Shown: positions 43,711-57,319 of the stretch, in pieces
Numbering within the stretch: the stretch's first letter is position 1
Layout: every line of letters begins with the position of its first letter
Assembly: GCA_965153355.1 (NCBI GenBank)
Contig: OZ231126.1
Location: forward strand, 56,358,001 to 56,422,000
Length of the DNA stretch: 64,000 bases
Direction: 5' to 3'
Source of the DNA: Flaccisagitta enflata
Taxonomy: Eukaryota; Chaetognatha; Sagittoidea; Aphragmophora
The notes under the pieces: model-generated
What the model was told of the DNA's origin: nothing
Seen by the model: the letters and a program-made list of their open reading frames with translations, nothing else
Databases searched by the model: none
Program-made: the position numbers and the translations under genes

Positions 43711-44788
43711 TAAAGACAAAGCTCGCTCTACTCGGCTTCTCGGCATAAATGGCATCGATGCCTTCGGACTTCGCCGCGTTTTCAAAATGTCAATTTGGAC
43801 AAATTTTGGGCACATTTGGAGGAATTTAAGCAAATTTTGGGTCCGAAAATGCTGCCACTCACCCGCCGCAAACTGAGCCCTCCCCCACCGCCGCCGCCGC
43901 GCCGCAGCCGCAGCAGCATCATCAGACGCAGTTCATGCAGCAGATTTCCAATGTTCCGCAGCCTTTGCCAAATGCTATTTAGAAGGAAAATGAATGGGAA
44001 CAGAATATAGTTGAGCCTCACTAGAGCGTATGTCTAGGGACCAGGTATATAGAGAAGCTGTTTTACTGCTGGTATGGGAAACTAGTCTATTCAAGGATCG
44101 CACATAGTCAGCGATACCCACTTCTCTGCTGGGAGTGATCTAGTGAAGAAGTGGAGTGAGAGCAGGGCCGATGTCCTGTAGAGCACAGAGGGGAAATTCC
44201 AGACGTCCTGAGGGGGCATATTTCAGGCCTTAGATGACTGATTTAGGCCACTGACACTGCTGAAGGCATATTTGAAGGCTGGAGGGCAGAATTAAGGCTT
44301 GGAGAGCAGATTCGAGGCTAGGAGGGCAAATTTGAGCCACTGAGGGCTGATTTGATGCTTGGAGGGTTCATTTGATGCTTGGAGGGCTCATTTGATGCAT
44401 GGAGGGCAAATTGAAGGTCTGGAGGGCAGATATGAGGTCTTTGGGGCCTTTGGGGCTTTTGGGGCCCCTGCCCAAAAAGGCTGGATACATCGCAAACTGA
44501 GTCGCAGTGCAGTACCCTGGTTACTGGTTAGGCACTTTGGCAGGACTTTGCCGCCGCAGGAGCGACGACATGAGACACGCAATGTGGACAAATGTGAGCG
44601 ACTAATGGATTGATGGACGGACTGAAAAGTAGCTTATTGACTGACGTAGCACGCAACTAGATGCTGCAAGATTTATTAAAAGACAAAAAGTTGAGTGCCT
44701 TAAGGGTGGATAGTGGATATGCCTTGTTAGCGGGTGCGCATTAGTGGTGCTGCACTGAAGTCGGAAAAGCGTTTTCTGCTCCTCCGGT

Positions 44789-44795
<7 letters not shown>
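43640..44795 (-). repeat. Dispersed inverted duplication, arm 2
   Basis: The reverse complement of 524-2040, ending in (GA)n at 43659-43708 on one side and merging with the large (GA)n array at 44797 on the other. It lacks the 370-bp MITE of arm 1 and has a small deletion in the proline-codon stretch that shifts the frame. Confidence 0.85.
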
Positions 44796-45689
<894 letters not shown>

Positions 45690-45864
45690 GTCTGCGATGA
45701 TGATGGTGATGAACTGATGATGATGACGATGATGATGGTGATGATGATGATATTGATGCATATAATTACTTTGGTGGTGATGATGACGATGTTGAAGATG
45801 ATATTTTTCTTAGGTTAAACATATCTAAATATGAATGATGATGATGATGATGGTGATGATGACG

Positions 45865-45895
<31 letters not shown>

Positions 45896-45945
45896 TGATA
45901 ATGATGATGATGACGATGATGATGATGATGATTATGATGATGATA

Positions 45946-45980
<35 letters not shown>

Positions 45981-46204
45981 ACGATTAGATGATGATGATG
46001 ATGAGTGAAGAGTGATGATGGTGATGAGCATGACAATTATAATGATGATTAGCTGTATATGATGATGAGACATTTTCCTGGTTGGCTGACATATCTAAAT
46101 ACAATGACAGACGAGGACAGATGATGGTGACGCGACGATTTATCGACGATGATGACAACGATGCACGACGACGACGACGATGATGTTAATGATATAAATG
46201 ACAT

Positions 46205-46303
<99 letters not shown>

Positions 46304-46304
46304 C

Positions 46305-46335
<31 letters not shown>
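45690..46335. repeat. (GAT)n / (GAC)n trinucleotide arrays
   Basis: GAT units with GAC and GGT variants run at 45696-45735, 45836-46003 and 46165-46334, broken by short unique segments. Two of these share a TTAGGTTAAACATATCTAAATA / GCTGACATATCTAAATACAA word, so the array may have duplicated in blocks. Confidence 0.95.
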
Positions 46336-46410
46336 TTGGGTCGCGGGACATGCAGTTTTCAAGCGGTTGTTCGAATGGTCTGTTTGTCGCTTGGTCTGTG
46401 GTGACTGAGT

Positions 46411-46612
<202 letters not shown>

Positions 46613-47264
46613 ATGATATGTGGGGTTTTACACCCCTACACGTATATTTCTTGTCTTGGTAGAATCTTGATACTGACAAACGATCTTTGCCCCAACCTCA
46701 AGCCCTAACCTTCCATTACTTGATGTCGGTCCGTGACTCCGGCCACGTTTAGGCCGAACTCTGCACGCCTACCAACAAACAGCTCTCACTCGGTACAAGA
46801 TCATCACCCTATCATTGGTACTGAGTGAGCAAGCATTTGTTTAAAAATAGTTAGTTTGTTTTTCAAAATGAAGATCAATCAAAATGAAAGAATCGTTGTA
46901 CTTGTAGCGGAGAGCGAACTTTTCTTTGTCTCCTTTCCCCGACAAGTGACGCAAACATATCATTTTCTCAATGAACTACACAAATTTCCATCAATTTTTC
47001 CTTTTCATATGCAAAGTGCAGATTTATAATAAATCTTTTCTCTATATTTGTTCAGGCAAAGTTTAAAAATCTGGTTAAATATGAAAAAAAAAATCACGAG
47101 AAAAAATTCCATTTGACGAATGTACACCTGAATCGATATCGAGGCGAAAGATTAAAATTGTTGAAAACCTTTAGAATGTTTGATGAAAGATCTTTTGGCA
47201 ATAAATTGAGGATAAGAACAAACCTTTATTGGCCCAAAAATGGATTTTGAGGCTGCCCCTTTCT
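46613..47264. other. Intergenic, no gene recognised
   Basis: Unique AT-rich sequence. No supported feature. Confidence 0.4.
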
Positions 47265-47265
47265 G

Positions 47266-47325
<60 letters not shown>
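47265..47325. repeat. (CT)n microsatellite
   Basis: About 28 CT dinucleotides. Confidence 0.95.
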
Positions 47326-47820
47326 GAATCGATTTTTTAGATATAATTTCATATTTTATAAATCCAAAGATAAACGGAAAAAAATTATGAAATTGTAAAG
47401 ATGTGCGAAAAACTGAAATAACGCAGATTTGGTTCATGATTTCTTATTTTTCTTGGCGATTTGCAAAAAAGTTGTGGGTTGAAATGAATTCATAACTGTG
47501 GCGGCTTTTCTTCCATTCCAAATCAGTGAATCAGCCGTTCTAAATGTTTTCTTTTGTCCTTCGTTTTTTGGTTTTATTTTTGCAATTTTGGGAGTCATAA
47601 TCAATAACAAAGTAGTGCTCATTAAAGTTTTGAAATGTGTTTGTTCTGTTTGTTTGGCGGGGAAAGCGATCACATCTGTTCAGAAAAAGAAACTAAAGTA
47701 TTTTTTAGTCCTGATATGTTTTTGAACATAAAATTCTTTTTTATCATTTACAATGAAGTGCGGGTAAAGTTCAATCGGTAGATGGATCCCGTTAGAAAAA
47801 CCCCTTCTTCTGCTCCATCG
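47326..47820. other. Intergenic, no supported gene
   Basis: A 79-codon minus-strand frame (47673-47434) is not low-complexity, but I see no splice signals, family match or paralogue in the window. Confidence 0.35.
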
Positions 47821-47823
47821 TTT

Positions 47824-47844
47824 CTCGTCATCATCGTCATCATC

Positions 47845-47906
<62 letters not shown>

Positions 47907-47922
47907 CGTTGTCGTTGTCGTT

Positions 47923-47954
<32 letters not shown>

Positions 47955-47988
47955 CGTCGTCGTCGTCGTTGTCGTTGTTGTCTGTTGT

Positions 47989-48022
<34 letters not shown>

Positions 48023-48223
48023 TGCTGCAATGGCTTGGCTGTTGTCCTTGTCGCTGTTCGTTGCTGTTGTTGCTGTTGCTGTTGCTGTTGTTGTTGCTGC
48101 TGTTGTTGTTGTGGTTGTGGTTGTTGTATGTTGTGGCTGTTGTTGTTGTCGTTGTTGTTGTTGTTGCTGTTGTTGTTGCTGTTGCTGTTGTTGTTGCGCG
48201 TTGCTGTTGTTGTTGCTGTTGTC

Positions 48224-48313
<90 letters not shown>

Positions 48314-48335
48314 ATTGTTGTTGTTGTCATTTTTG
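47824..48335. repeat. (GTT)n/(GTC)n/(GCT)n trinucleotide array of about 510 bp
   Basis: Mixed GTT, GTC and GCT triplets keep phase over 500 bp, with a pure (GTT)n core at 48237-48313. All three forward frames stay open with homopolymeric output. A GGCAGGC array (48436-48475) follows after about 100 bp. Confidence 0.96.
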
Positions 48336-48615
48336 GTATTGCCGTTTTCAACACCATCTTCTCCATTTCCTCTGCCTGCACCATCCTTCCCTTGATAATC
48401 TTCGTCTCCATCATTATCACCACGATAGCGGGCTTAGCGGCAGGCGGCAGGCGGCAGGCGGCAGGCGGCGGGCGGCGCGGCAAACAGCACGCAGCGGGCG
48501 GTGAGGTGAGGAACGGGCGGCGTCGCAGGCGTTACGTGATAAAGAGGGAGGCGCGGTTTCCGCTGACGCAGCAATTGCCGACATTGAAGGTAGAAGGGAA
48601 AACTGATTGAGAAAA

Positions 48616-48627
48616 TGAGAGAGAGAA

Positions 48628-48712
<85 letters not shown>

Positions 48713-48727
48713 AAAACAGACCACCGA

Positions 48728-48780
<53 letters not shown>

Positions 48781-48792
48781 TAGACAGACATG
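48616..48792. repeat. (GA)n(CAGA)n microsatellite
   Basis: About 40 GA units, a short A run, then about 14 CAGA units. Confidence 0.97.
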
Positions 48793-49409
48793 GAAAACTG
48801 CTCAAACAACCATGAAGAGCGACATACAGATAACGACAGAAGTAATGGTGAATATAAATGAACTTAAAAGGTGCGTGAACCGCTTCATTCCGAACCCACT
48901 TGGTATGTAGGTTAGCCAGCTATTAGCCGCTAGATAGACTGGTCGTTGGTCTGGGTACCAAGTCGGGCCTTCCAGCCGACTTTTGCTCATTGGTTCATTT
49001 CCTTCACTATTATTCTATCCGCTGAATCGGCGATTTAACGACCAATTTTGCCTCTTTTATTTCGTACAATTGTTCATTCTCTGTTTCGCTCTCGGCTCCT
49101 GTTCCGGCGAATAAAGATAAAGATATCTGTTCAAATAAAGATATCAGTTCAAATAGTCGTTATTACAGCAAAAAGCGCGGGAGTCATGTGACTCGTAGGG
49201 TACGGTACACTGTACAAATAAGGAACCGAAGATCGGTGACACTAGATTTTATACGCTCCATGTCTACGACATATGAATTTGAGATTGATACCGTTAAGAT
49301 ACCATATTTTTCCTTTTTTAGCGCCCGAATGAATATGGTACATCGCCCATAACTTCATCTCTGACTAACCTCCATTTCTCAATTCTCATTCCGTTTCGAA
49401 TTCTTACTC
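48793..49409. other. Intergenic, no gene recognised
   Basis: Unique sequence without a coding frame. AAAGATATCWGTTCAAATA occurs twice at 49120-49160. Confidence 0.4.
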
Positions 49410-49411
49410 TA

Positions 49412-49671
49412 AGGGGGCGTTTCTTGTCAAAGATGATCGTGTTTTGAAAGGGCCACTCGGTCGCTAGCTACGTTCGTTCGCTCGCACCACTCACTTGCTC
49501 CGCAGCGCTCTGCTTCGCCCCGCTCGTTTTGCTCGCTTGCTCCGTTCATGGGCTCGCTCACTCACTCGCTTGCTCCCTCGTGGGACAGTTGAAATTCTTG
49601 AATATGTGTTCACACTGTATCGCGTTTCACGGGAACAAACGCGTTTTTGGCACTCACTAGAAACACGCCCT
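49412..49671. mobile_element. MITE AGGGGGCGTTTC, copy 2
   Basis: TA flanks on both sides (49410-49411 and 49672-49673) frame AGGGGGCGTTTCTTGTCAAA and CACTAGAAACACGCCC. It matches 21063-21302 over its whole length. No ORF. Confidence 0.9.
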
Positions 49672-50031
49672 TATTTCATGTTTGACGTCGCGTAAAAAAA
49701 GAAATATTCCTTCCAAAATTTTCTCTTTTCGAACTCGTGTGAGGAATCAAGTTAACCAACGCTGAAAAGGTGACGAAGCGGCATTTATCAACGCCCTCAT
49801 CCCAAGAACCGGCGTCAATTTCTGACGCGGCGACGTCACCAACCGGCGTCGTCATTCGATTCGATGTACCGCCGCCGCTGCTTACGTTGCTGCTGTTATT
49901 GCTGCTGCAGCTGTGGCTGTTGTTGCTGCTGCAGCCTGCTGTCGTTATCATCAATGCAATGCCGGGGCGTCGCCGAGTAACATTTTCTCGTTTCTTTTCT
50001 CCCTCTCTCGGCAAATTTTGTCATTTTCTTA
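49672..50031. other. Unassigned, CpG- and CTG-rich stretch
   Basis: A plus-strand frame (49770-50102) would give a leucine-rich hydrophobic run encoded by CTG/TTG repeats. It looks like a trinucleotide repeat rather than a signal peptide and runs straight into the TA element at 50032. Confidence 0.4.
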
Positions 50032-50600
50032 ACAGGGTGTGCAAAATTATCCGCACTTGGCACTTAATTTTTTCAAAAACTGTAGAAGAAAAAGATTTAT
50101 GAAAGCATGAGTGGTAAGTTTTTTAGTAATCAAAACTGGAATTCACATAGTCAGTAATAAACTTTTTTAGGTATATTCTACTCTGATAAAAAGTTCCTTA
50201 AAATATTTTATCAAAATAATCTGAAATTCTGTTGTTAGTTTTTTTTGCTCTTTAGGCTTAGTTTATTTGCTTTAGTGAGCTCCATTCATGTTGATATAAT
50301 TAATCTCCCTCGGCATAATGTGTGCCAAGCAAAGAAAATTATTAAATGAGTAGTCACAAGTACAAGAATCTATGATATTGTTACTTATTTTACCTATGAA
50401 ATAAAATCCTGTCAAAATCAAAATCTTTGTATCAAATCATTTGTCTCCCATAGTGACAGAGAGTACAGAAAATACCTGCAATCACTTTTAGCTTTTAATA
50501 TGACTAACTGGGCTAATTTGGTCCAAATTTCATGATGCTGGGTTATTTTTAAGTATTTTTTTTTCCATGAAGCGATTGCGGATAATTTTGCACACCCTGT
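50032..50600. mobile_element. TA-flanked element ACAGGGTGTGCAAAATTATC, copy 1
   Basis: TA-ACAGGGTGTGCAAAATTATC...GATAATTTTGCACACCCTGT-TA, 569 bp, with 23-bp inverted ends. The TA duplication fits Tc1/mariner-type elements. The interior matches the unnested parts of 60641-63394. No transposase. Confidence 0.92.
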
Positions 50601-50895
50601 TATTCCTCGTAAAGTCATTTTCTGTTCCATTATTTCGATTTCGTCTTCCCTTAAAATTTCTTTTCTCTTTCTATTTTGTTTTCTTTTTTTTTCTGTCGGA
50701 CTGCATCGTCAGTTAGTTAATCTTTTGTCCTGATACAAGTCTTAATCAATAAGCCTTTGCTTATGTTTGCGTACCTAAGATTCATTTTATTTGGCTTCTG
50801 CAGATCTTGGCAAATGTGTACTAGTGGAATCCCTCTCTTTCTATCCGTCTGTCTCAGCTCTGTCTGTTTCAGCTCTTTGTCTAGGTCTGTCTGTC
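50601..50895. other. Intergenic, T-rich
   Basis: Nothing recognised. Confidence 0.4.
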
Positions 50896-50938
50896 TCAGC
50901 TCTATAGATCTCTCTCTCTGTCTCTCTTTCTTTCTGTC

Positions 50939-50975
<37 letters not shown>

Positions 50976-50992
50976 GTCTGTCTGTCTGTCTG

Positions 50993-51043
<51 letters not shown>
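50896..51043. repeat. (CTGT)n(CT)n microsatellite
   Basis: CTGT tetramers with TCTC and TGTG variants pass into (CT)n at 51000-51041. Confidence 0.95.
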
Positions 51044-51046
<3 letters not shown>

Positions 51047-51613
51047 CTTTCCGGTTCCCGGCGTTTCCCTCTGCCTTATTAGTAATCAAGGAACCTGACA
51101 ATGTTGAAATTGCCCCCGTTTATCAAGAGGCGGTCGCCGAACCGCCGGCGCGGCAAATCTCTCTTTCACTCTTTCGTTTTACGCCGGCAACATTACAGCC
51201 GCTACAACCACCACCACCAATACTACCAACACCACCACCACTTCACCATCACCGCCACCTGACACTCGAACCGCCAGGCGCTCTCCCAGCGGAAACGCGA
51301 CAGCTGACGCCCTACGTGTCCGCACGCCTCGCGAGTTACACTTTCATTCTGTTTTTCTGCCTCTTTTTCTGATTGTACAATTGTGTGTCTGTCTGTCGCT
51401 CTATCGGTCTGTCTATCCGACTGTGTGTCTGTCTGTCTGAATAAATGTGTGTCTATCTTTTGTCTGCCTGAACTTTAGCTAGCTATTTGTATTTGTACTT
51501 GTCACTCTGTCTCGCTACGTGTGTGCTAGACTGTTTGTTTGCTTGAACTTGCTCAATAAGTCTATGCCTGTTAGTCTTTGTGTCCTTATGCCTTTGTGAC
51601 TGTTCTGTCTCTG

Positions 51614-51618
<5 letters not shown>
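51044..51618. other. Unassigned, moderately GC-rich
   Basis: A plus-strand frame from about 51078 to the TGA at 51370 is Pro/His-rich through CCA/CAC repeats. Its first part (V-I-K-E-P-D-N-V-E-I-A-P) looks less repetitive and an AG precedes it, so a real exon is possible but unproven. Confidence 0.3.

Positions 51619-51674
<56 letters not shown>
51619..51674. repeat. (CT)n microsatellite
   Basis: About 27 CT dinucleotides. Confidence 0.95.
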
Positions 51675-51677
<3 letters not shown>

Positions 51678-51870
51678 CGCGGCGCCGTTTAAGCCGCGCG
51701 CCGCCTTCGTCGATTTCGTCGTCATCGCCGTGGGTGGCGGCGGTGGGGTGGCGGCGGCGACGGTCCCGGCCTTCGCTGTTCGCAGGTGAATTAAGGGCGT
51801 GATTGCTCTCAACCAATCACAAGTCCCGAAGGTAAAATCACGTAAATTAAGAGGACCAATGAGAGCAGCG
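51675..51870. promoter_or_regulatory. CpG-rich stretch with CCAAT boxes, possible promoter
   Basis: A GC-rich block (51676-51790) with many CpGs is followed by AACCAATCAC, GACCAATGAG and GGTCAATCAA within 75 bp. This resembles a promoter, but no first exon can be attached on either strand. Confidence 0.3.
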
Positions 51871-52029
51871 GAAAGAAAATGGTCAATCAAAGGCGATGAT
51901 GGACTCGAGATTTGGACGATGGCAGGAAAGAAAATGGAGAAAGAAAACGAAAGGGAGAACTGAGAAAGGGGGTACGCGTACGTGAGGAAGGAAGAACAAA
52001 GAGGCAGGCAGGTGACTGCGCTGTAATTG

Positions 52030-52875
52030 GTTATCGGGAAAAAAAGTCGAAGTCAGTCTTTGACTTTTTGACATATTTGAGAGAAACATGGTTTTTATTT
52101 TTTTATGCGAAAGTTGAGAATCTCCACTAACCGATTGCACCCTCGGACAAAATTGATAGGGTAAATATATTTTAATTCTCTTTCATTTGGCGCCAAGCAG
52201 AATGCTCTACGGCGAATGTTTTTTGCGCTATGAATTTTTAAAGATTTATTTACGAAAAATTTAGATTTAATTTTTTTTAAATTTTCTTTCATTTTGTGTA
52301 GGATCAAGTTTGTTTCAGCATGCAAATACAAGAAAACATGTTTATGAGCATAGCTGCTCATCTGTGAGGGTGATTTTGAGCATTTTAGCTCATTTAGCTC
52401 ACATTGCTCAGTCTTTTTTTTCTGATTAAAAATGCAATAAATGAACAAATATATTGATAAATGTTTCAACAAGCAAATATATAAGAAAGCATGTCAGTGA
52501 GCAGAGCTGCTCATCTGTGAGGGTGTTTTTAAAGTATTCTACCTCATTCAGCTCATTTAGCTCATTAAGCTTGCTCTTTTTTTTTATTTCATAACAGATG
52601 AATGAATAAATGTTTTCATTTAAGCATGCAAATACAGAAAAGCATGTCAGTATGCATGGCTGGTTGTCTGGCTGAGTGATTTTGAATATTTTTGCTCATC
52701 TAGCTTATTTGGCTCAGTCCTATTTTTTTCTAATTTTCAGAACAACCAATACATACAATTGCTTTTAATTTGATCTAACAAATAAAAAGAATTGCAGTGA
52801 CTAAAGACAAAAACTTGGTAAAAAGTGAACAACGCTTACGACTTTTTTCCTCACGGCGACAGCCGCCATTATTGG
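52030..52875 (-). mobile_element. TIR element GGAAAAAAGTCG family, inverted copy 2
   Basis: The reverse complement of 18490-19350: GGCGGCTGTCGCC hairpin and GGAAAAAAGTCGTAAGC at 52845-52870, three ATGAGCAGCTATGCTCA-type units, and CGACTTTTTTTCCCGATAAC at about 52030-52050 read on the other strand. It lies just downstream of gene C. Confidence 0.82.
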
Positions 52876-53179
52876 TATATACCTCGTTATGTCTAATCTA
52901 AATGGGTTTTGGGCTTAAGGCAATATTTTCTGTTAAACCTAGCTACACCTTCCATTTGTAGTTGTAAACTTGCTCACACAGCGTGAAATAGAGAAAAAAG
53001 AGAAATCATAGTTGTTTCTTATCAAGTTATAGTGATGCAGCTTTAATGTGAGTCATACCAGAGCTCCAGTTATTCATTCACAACTTCGAACAGCTACTTC
53101 CTCAGTCGATAGTTTGAAATGTTGATCAAATTATCATTATTACTGTTTAGACACAAACTACACATATAAGTCGTTCTTC
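52876..53179. other. 3' flank of gene C
   Basis: AT-rich with no repeat or coding signal. The gene C stop is at 53180. Confidence 0.4.
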
Positions 53180-53281
53180 TTATTGATCTTTTTTTTTAAA
53201 CCAGCTTCGTTTCGGCGTCGTCGTCTTCTTCATGATGGTTTCCGCCGTGTTGCTCTCTCCAATCTGCGACTTGCCCTTGAC
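53180..53281 (-). CDS. Gene C, exon 5 (terminal), second motif
   Basis: The acceptor TATGACAG precedes 53281, phase 0, and TAA is at 53180-53182. It encodes 33 residues starting V-K-G-K-S-Q-I-G-E-S-N-T-A-E-T-I and ending in a Lys-rich tail. V-x-G-x-x-x-I-G-E-S-N-T-A is shared with the last exon of gene D at the same splice position and completes the second repeat of the two-repeat module. Confidence 0.88.
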   Translation of the reverse strand, partial: VKGKSQIGESNTAETIMKKTTTPKRSWFKKKDQ

Positions 53282-53470
53282 CTGTCATACAAACGATTGA
53301 TTGATAGTGATGACGTCACAATATTAAAATCTAGATGCGTCATCCGCAGTGATCCGCCGTGATATTTGAAGAGGCGTAACGGAATTATCAACGGACCGAC
53401 ATACCGACAGACCCTTTTATAGATACGTATCACACATCCTATAGACTCCTGCTGAAAAAAAATCATTGAA

Positions 53471-53475
<5 letters not shown>

Positions 53476-53511
<36 letters not shown>

Positions 53512-53736
53512 CTTCTTCTTCTTCATCTTCCTTTCTTCTTCTTTAGCTGTCTTCTTCTTCTTCTTTCTTCTTCTTTCTCTTCTTCTTTCTTCTTCTTCTT
53601 CTTCTTCTTCTTCTTCTTCTTCTTCCTTCTTCTTTTCTTTCGTCGTCTTCTTCTTCGTCGTCTTCTTCTTCTTCGTCGTCTTCTTCACCGTCTTCCCTTC
53701 TTATTCTTCTCTGCCTTCGTCTCCTTCTCTGTCTCT

Positions 53737-53798
<62 letters not shown>
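53476..53798. repeat. (CT)n and (CTT)n microsatellites in intron 4 of gene C
   Basis: (CT)n at 53477-53506, irregular CTT/CGT units at 53507-53700 and (CT)n at 53738-53798. The last one abuts the exon 4 donor by about 9 bp. Confidence 0.95.
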
Positions 53799-53800
<2 letters not shown>

Positions 53801-53807
53801 CGATTAC

Positions 53808-54019
53808 CGTGACGTTGATATTTGTCTGTGACGTTGAAGGCTTTTTCGCTGCATCGATCTCTCTTTCATTGAAAGATCCTTCGATAATGGTTTTTGCTTT
53901 GTTCGCCTTCTCAATTTTGGACTCGCCGTCTACTGTGAAATTGATGTTGCCGCCGGTAGATCGCGCCTGCTTAGGCGGCGTTGCCTCAGTTTCCTCGGTG
54001 TCTTGGTCATCAGCGGGAT
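53808..54019 (-). CDS. Gene C, exon 4, first motif
   Basis: The acceptor TTTCTGATAG precedes 54019 (phase 1) and the donor ACG|GTAATC follows 53808 (phase 0). The start is acidic (D-D-Q-D-T-E-E-T-E). The first motif, N-I-N-F-T-V-D-G-E-S-K-I at residues 186-197 of the protein, is followed by K-A-K-T-I-I and a 20-residue charged linker. The second motif begins N-I-N-V-T (228-232) at the exon end. The two N-I-N starts are 42 residues apart. Confidence 0.88.
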
Positions 54020-54220
54020 CTATCAGAAAGAATGAAACTCCATTTATCCACTCGGACATTTTATGAAAATTGGGACAATTTCCCACGCTATACATAAACT
54101 GATATTAATGGAAGAGGCCCATGTGAATCCTCCCGGACTAGTTGATACGTGCAGCACTCCTTGTTTTCCATAAAACAGAATCTGAAAAACATTTTCCCTC
54201 AATCAAGCCCAAAAGTAGTA

Positions 54221-54541
54221 CAGACGGGACCCTAATAAGAGCGGAGGAGGGACCCAAATCTTTACAGCTTATATGGCTCAAGCATTCTTCTCACTTGCTA
54301 TAGCGGTTTACACCTTAGGTGGATACAATTGGCACCACTGTGGCAATTTTTGAATTTCCACCTAGAACACCCTAAGATTTCTCCAAATGAAAAAAAATCG
54401 AGCAATTTTTTCTTCAATTTTGACAATTTGGGGGTGTCCTAGCCTCCACAGCAGGTGAGAAATTTGTTTGCACCATATAAGCTGTAGGGGGTAGTGCTAA
54501 ACCTTTGGGTCCCTCCTCCGCTCTTATTAGGGTCCCGTCTG
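54221..54541. mobile_element. TA-flanked foldback MITE CAGACGGGACCC
   Basis: TA-CAGACGGGACCCTAATAAG and CTTATTAGGGTCCCGTCTG-TA. The arms pair over about 60 bp (GAGCGGAGGAGGGACCCAAA and its complement). It is 321 bp, in intron 3 of gene C. Confidence 0.92.
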
Positions 54542-55015
54542 TAAATGACGGTTACCCATGTAAACAAAATTGAACAAATTCCCCAAGGGTAACATTGTTA
54601 AGTAACCATATCCTCGGGGTTAAGAGGGTAGATCAAGGTCAAGCTTGATAGTTGATACGACCGCCGGACAAGGCTCTCACACTGAGCTTTACTTGGCTTC
54701 AAACAATTCCAGCTACATAGCAAGTTTCTAATTTCTCAAATCGTGGGCGTGGTCTTTGCGACATCGTTGCTTTTAATATAGATACCGGTGTGTGTCTCGG
54801 CGCGGCAGAGTCGAGAGTGCACATGGTGGAAGTGCATATTGGCTTGAATTCTTATTGACTGCTGTTTAACTCGCTTTTATCTCCTGTCCTTGCTGATTTT
54901 ACCAACGTTGTCAATTTGTCGTTTTGACGTTGCTTTATACAATTCTATTCCCATTGAAGAAGTTACCGTTATATATCCTCATTGCATAGCAATGACAGCA
55001 CTAAATAGCACATAC

Positions 55016-55333
55016 CAGCTTTACGCTTGGACGCTGGAGATTTTTCGGTTTGAAGGAGATGACGGATGGCCTTCTTTACTACTCGGCGGGTCGGGCCATT
55101 CTTGAACTTTTTCTCGATATTCTCGTAGTCTTTCCTTGCTTCGTCGCCACCGTCTGGGTTCGCCTCGCGTATCATCTCGATATTGGTGAGACCTTCCTCG
55201 GCTAGGATATCAGCCGCTTCTTTCGGGACGCCGTGTTGGTGAAAAACGCTCTGCACGTCAAGTTCAAGCTGGCATTTTTCTCCATAAGGATGCAGGAAAT
55301 TGGGGAGGGGCGTGACGACATCAAGTTTCGAAG
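55016..55333 (-). CDS. Gene C, exon 3, helical domain
   Basis: The acceptor TTTGCTTTGCAG precedes 55333 (phase 1) and the donor GCTG|GTATGT follows 55016 (phase 1). It encodes residues 57-161. Residues 80-152 read as four to five amphipathic helices: V-F-H-Q-H-G-V, A-A-D-I-L-A-E-E-G-L, I-E-M-I-R-E-A, a charged D-Y-E-N-I-E-K-K-F and V-V-K-K-A-I-R-H-L-L. The pattern (helix, E-E-G-L turn, final basic helix) suggests a SAM- or death-fold-like interaction domain. I cannot assign the family from sequence alone. Confidence 0.85.
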
Positions 55334-56136
55334 CTGCAAAGCAAACCGTGTACGGCGTTTACCTTGGGTAAGTAAGGCTTGATTTTAGATGCGATTTTCC
55401 GACCGAGTAACTAAGTGATTGGGAAAGTACATGTATCAAGCGATACTAAACAAAGTTTTCATTTAATGGATCAATGGCGAAATAAGCGCTACTTAGAAAC
55501 AGTTAACATGGACCACCCTCTCCATACTCACGAAATAGGATGGCCCTCTCAGGGAGGCTCCTCAAAGTGATAGTCTTTAAATTTATTCAATACAGTGAAA
55601 AAGTTGATAACTGCAATTTTTTTCTAATTTTTTTTTTTTGCTTTTAACTCGTTAACGGTTGATCGTAGAGTAAAAAAGACCTCATTTTTGGCCCCCTTTA
55701 TCAAACTCCACTCACATTGAGGGTTAATCACTAACAAAATTTCAATACAAAAAAATCACATTTTAACTAAATAACTTATTTTAACTATTCTGCCCTGTGT
55801 TGTTTCTAATCATTTGACCTATATGTATCTCACAACAGTCCTTCTTCTCAATACTGCCCCTTGCAATTTTGTCATCAACATATCATCCCAAATCTAGAAT
55901 CTTCTTTCTAAAAAAAATCGATAGAGAGCAGACTATCACTTTCTGGAGAAGCTTTTTCATTTTTTTTTCTTAGATGTTCTACTTCGCAAAATGATAGCAA
56001 TCTGTAAAAGGTGGGACCGACATTGAAATTTTGTAGTGATCTGGTCGCTGAATTGGCTTACTAAGTGATAAAAAGAATTATGCCTGGCCTTGTGTGGAAT
56101 TTAAGTAATTCAAAAGTTGTATCAAGCTTTTTGAAC
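55334..56136. other. Intron 2 of gene C
   Basis: AT-rich with no recognisable repeat. The exon phases on both sides agree (phase 1). Confidence 0.7.
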
Positions 56137-56229
56137 CTGATCGCCTCTCATGATTATCAGCGACAGTCGACGATGGCGAGTTTGTTTCTTCATTCTTTTT
56201 AAATGCCGCGTATTTCCTTTCTTCAGCCT
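56137..56229 (-). CDS. Gene C, exon 2
   Basis: The acceptor TTCAATTTCACAG precedes 56229 (phase 1) and the donor TCAG|GTTCAA follows 56137 (phase 1). It encodes residues 25-55, polar and Glu/Lys/Ser-rich. The start E-A-E-E-R-K echoes L-E-E-R-K at the end of exon 1. Probably a flexible linker. Confidence 0.75.
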
Positions 56230-56460
56230 CTGTGAAATTGAATGGAGAATAGAAAGCACAATGAATGGCCTGACTTCCCTGGTAGCTTAGTCATGAAAAG
56301 GAGCCCAAGGGGCAGGGATTTTGGAAAACGTGTTCAATGAGTTTGTAACGGGTTTTACATTAAAACCGAAAAAGTACCAATTTCCTCTAAATTTCTTTAT
56401 GCAGTACAGGAAGATCGCCACTCATTTTCGTATGACCTGATAGTACCTTTCTACTAGTTG

Positions 56461-57215
<755 letters not shown>

Positions 57216-57246
57216 CGGCGATTAGCCGCCTTTATTGGTAAGTTAC

Positions 57247-57319
57247 CTTTCCTTTCTTCGAGTTGTTTTGTTACAGTCATGGACGATGACGGAGGTGGCG
57301 AAGAATTTTGACCGCTCAT
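57247..57319 (-). CDS. Gene C, exon 1 (start)
   Basis: The ATG at 57319 begins M-S-G-Q-N-S-S-P-P-P-S-S-S-M-T-V. The donor AAAG|GTAACT follows 57247 (phase 1). With exons 2-5 the CDS is 798 nt, 265 residues, and every intron phase agrees across the five exons. No signal peptide or membrane segment is present, so the product should be cytosolic or nuclear. The frame is open upstream of this ATG, so an earlier start is possible. Confidence 0.75.

Noticed and set aside
47680-48610. Frames of up to 267 codons rich in Thr/Gln/Asn, Val or Leu
   Set aside because: Products of a mixed GTT/GTC/GCT array; no unique domain, though the last 40 codons are less repetitive.
49770-50102. Possible signal-peptide protein with a leucine run
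   Set aside because: The leucines come from CTG/TTG triplet repeats and the frame runs into a transposon end.
51483-51890. Minus-strand frame starting M-I-D-H-F-L-S-A-A-L
   Set aside because: Half is GA-repeat Arg/Glu and the rest lies on CCAAT-box DNA that reads more like a promoter; no paralogue or splice support.
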